DNA of 7,354 nucleotides from Porticoccaceae bacterium UBA1117 (GTDB lineage: Bacteria > Pseudomonadota > Gammaproteobacteria > Pseudomonadales > Porticoccaceae): NCBI GenBank assembly GCA_002313335.1, contig DCBC01000060.1, positions 1-7,354 of the forward strand. The letters run 5' to 3'. This document shows positions 6,584 to 7,354 of the stretch, piece after piece; position 1 is the first letter of the stretch; every line of letters starts with the position of its first letter. The translations under genes were made by a program, and so were the position numbers. Below the pieces are notes generated by a model that saw only the letters and a program-made list of their open reading frames with translations, did not search any database and was not told the DNA's origin.

Positions 6584-6841
6584 TTACTTACTCAGTAGTG
6601 GCTTCCAGAAAAGAATCCCAAAGGCTAAGACACTAATGATATCTTTAGCGCTTCCATGATTTATTGCTTTTAGTTTTTTATACACTACCGCTAACTCAAC
6701 AACATGCACTACTAATATCACTAACCCCGCCCAATGTAGAAATAAACCCACATTTCCGCCGAACGGACTTAGTTCGTTAAAGGCGAATGCTATCCAAAAA
6801 ACGATCATAGAATAAGTGATGATTTGCTTAGCATCTGGCAT
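6584..6841 (-). CDS. DUF1145-like small membrane protein
   Basis: An 85-residue protein of unknown function with three hydrophobic segments (about 7-22, 31-55 and 67-77). Features recalling DUF1145 (YhhL-like) proteins are the HWAGLVILVVHVVEL stretch (36-50), a short basic loop VYKKLK (53-58), and the C-terminal FGILFWKPLL (74-83). I chose the ATG at 6841-6839 because AAGGA lies about nine bases upstream and the best promoter places the transcript start near 6866. An in-frame TTG at 6883 would lie upstream of that start. It is a monocistronic gene convergent with the MAPEG gene. The family assignment is from motif memory and moderate; no function is proposed. Confidence 0.75.
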   Translation of the reverse strand: MPDAKQIITYSMIVFWIAFAFNELSPFGGNVGLFLHWAGLVILVVHVVELAVVYKKLKAINHGSAKDIISVLAFGILFWKPLLSK

Positions 6842-6873
6842 TGACAAATTTCCTTGGCTTATTATTTCTAGGG

Positions 6874-6902
6874 AGTATCGCAAGCATGAACAAGCTGTGC
6901 AA
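6874..6902 (-). promoter_or_regulatory. Promoter of the DUF1145-like gene
   Basis: On the minus strand TTGCAC (6902-6897, 3/6 match) is followed by 17 bases and GATACT (6879-6874, 4/6 match), preceded directly by TGC so that an extended -10 (TGN) is formed. Transcription would begin near 6866, giving a leader of about 25 bases that includes the AAGGA ribosome-binding site. Confidence 0.45.
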
Positions 6903-6965
6903 GCCCAAAATAGATCGGATAGATTGAAGCTCTTAAAATATCACTAGCATATTTAACCCTTCTGT

Positions 6966-6993
6966 TTGACAGCTGACATACTCTTGCTTTAAT
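6966..6993 (+). promoter_or_regulatory. Sigma70 promoter of the crotonase-like gene
   Basis: The -35 box TTGACA is a 6/6 match. A 16-base spacer leads to TTTAAT, a 5/6 match to the -10 consensus. Transcription should start near 7000, leaving a leader of about 47 bases ending in the GGAG ribosome-binding site at 7038-7041. This is the strongest promoter in the window and suggests substantial unregulated or repressor-controlled expression. Confidence 0.65.
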
Positions 6994-7046
6994 CTTCTTT
7001 CGCATAACAAATTTGACGATCAGAGTCCCATAATAACGGAGTTTCC

Positions 7047-7354
7047 ATGAGTAATAATGTAACTTATAGCTACGAAGATGGTGTCGCCACTATCAGTATG
7101 GATGATGGCAAAGCCAATGCGCTTTCTCATGACATGTGGGATGAACTGAGTGAAGCTTTTGATAAAGCTGAAGCATCTAAGGCAATAGTAGTTCTAACAG
7201 GTCGTGATGGTCTTTTTTCAGGTGGCTTTGACCTTAAGGAAATAGCTAAAGGCCCAGAGCAAGCAATATTATTGACGTCTCGCGGCTCAAAAATGGCACG
7301 TCGAATGATGTCTTTCCCGACTCCCGTAATTGGCGTTTCTACAGGCCACTGCAT
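7047..7354 (+). CDS. Crotonase-superfamily protein, enoyl-CoA hydratase/isomerase-like (3' part outside window)
   Basis: The first 102 residues of an enoyl-CoA hydratase/isomerase-type protein, acting on acyl-CoA thioesters in the cytoplasm, probably in fatty acid or related acyl-CoA metabolism. Family marks are the N-terminal beta-strand pattern with DDGKANALS (19-27), the strand IVVLTG (47-52), and GLFSGGFDLKEI (55-66), where G59-G60 provide the first oxyanion-hole amide. PVIGVSTGHC (93-102) leads into the second oxyanion motif, but the glycine-rich part and the catalytic acidic residues lie beyond the edge, so activity cannot be judged. The ATG has GGAG five bases upstream. The short N-terminus and the GHC wording recall small crotonase homologues of about 230 residues in gammaproteobacteria, where the usual GGG is altered; that resemblance is from memory. 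Confidence 0.88.
   Translation, partial: MSNNVTYSYEDGVATISMDDGKANALSHDMWDELSEAFDKAEASKAIVVLTGRDGLFSGGFDLKEIAKGPEQAILLTSRGSKMARRMMSFPTPVIGVSTGHC

Noticed and set aside
6433..6636. Plus-strand frame overlapping the MAPEG 3' end and the DUF1145-like gene
   Set aside because: It runs through the likely terminator and overlaps two better supported genes in other frames.
6842..6883. TTG start extending the DUF1145-like protein by 14 residues
   Set aside because: It lacks a good ribosome site and lies upstream of the predicted transcript start; the ATG at 6841 has AAGGA at suitable spacing.
7127..7354. Minus-strand frame opposite the crotonase gene
   Set aside because: The plus strand encodes a recognisable crotonase with promoter and ribosome site; the opposite frame has no motif.

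Overview
The window looks like chromosomal DNA of a gammaproteobacterium, probably a marine or aquatic heterotroph. This is an inference. It rests on slightly AT-rich base composition by eye, a small DUF1145-type membrane protein (a family seen mainly in Gammaproteobacteria), a bacterial MAPEG protein, and an enoyl-CoA hydratase-like gene next to a C1 oxidation cluster. No mobile element, CRISPR array, tRNA or rRNA is visible.

Positions 1-5793 (all minus strand) hold a formaldehyde-to-CO2 oxidation module. Reading in the direction of transcription, the order is frmA (S-(hydroxymethyl)glutathione dehydrogenase), fghA/frmB (S-formylglutathione hydrolase), a 184-base gap rich in repeats, then fdsG, fdsB and fdsA (NAD-dependent molybdenum formate dehydrogenase). 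Formaldehyde reacts spontaneously with glutathione. FrmA oxidises the adduct to S-formylglutathione with NAD, FghA releases formate and glutathione, and FdsGBA oxidises formate to CO2 with a second NAD. fdsA runs off the left edge after about 522 residues, so any fdsC/fdhD and fdsD accessory genes would lie outside. frmA-fghA and fdsG-fdsB-fdsA are each tightly packed (gaps of 3 and 1 bases, one 4-base ATGA overlap), so there are probably two transcription units or one long one.

Positions 5794-6152 are a divergent intergenic region. It has a sigma70-like promoter for frmA, a perfect 6-bp dyad just upstream of its -35 box, and on the other side a 14-codon reading frame with a strong Shine-Dalgarno sequence ahead of a MAPEG-family membrane protein gene (6153-6518, plus). 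That gene converges on a DUF1145-like membrane protein gene (6584-6841, minus), with a hairpin between them that could terminate transcription in both directions. A second divergent region (6842-7046) has recognisable promoters facing each way. The plus-strand one drives a crotonase-superfamily gene that runs off the right edge.

I see no convincing undescribed system. The points most worth a second look are regulatory: the repeats before fdsG, the dyad at the frmA promoter, and the possible leader peptide before the MAPEG gene.
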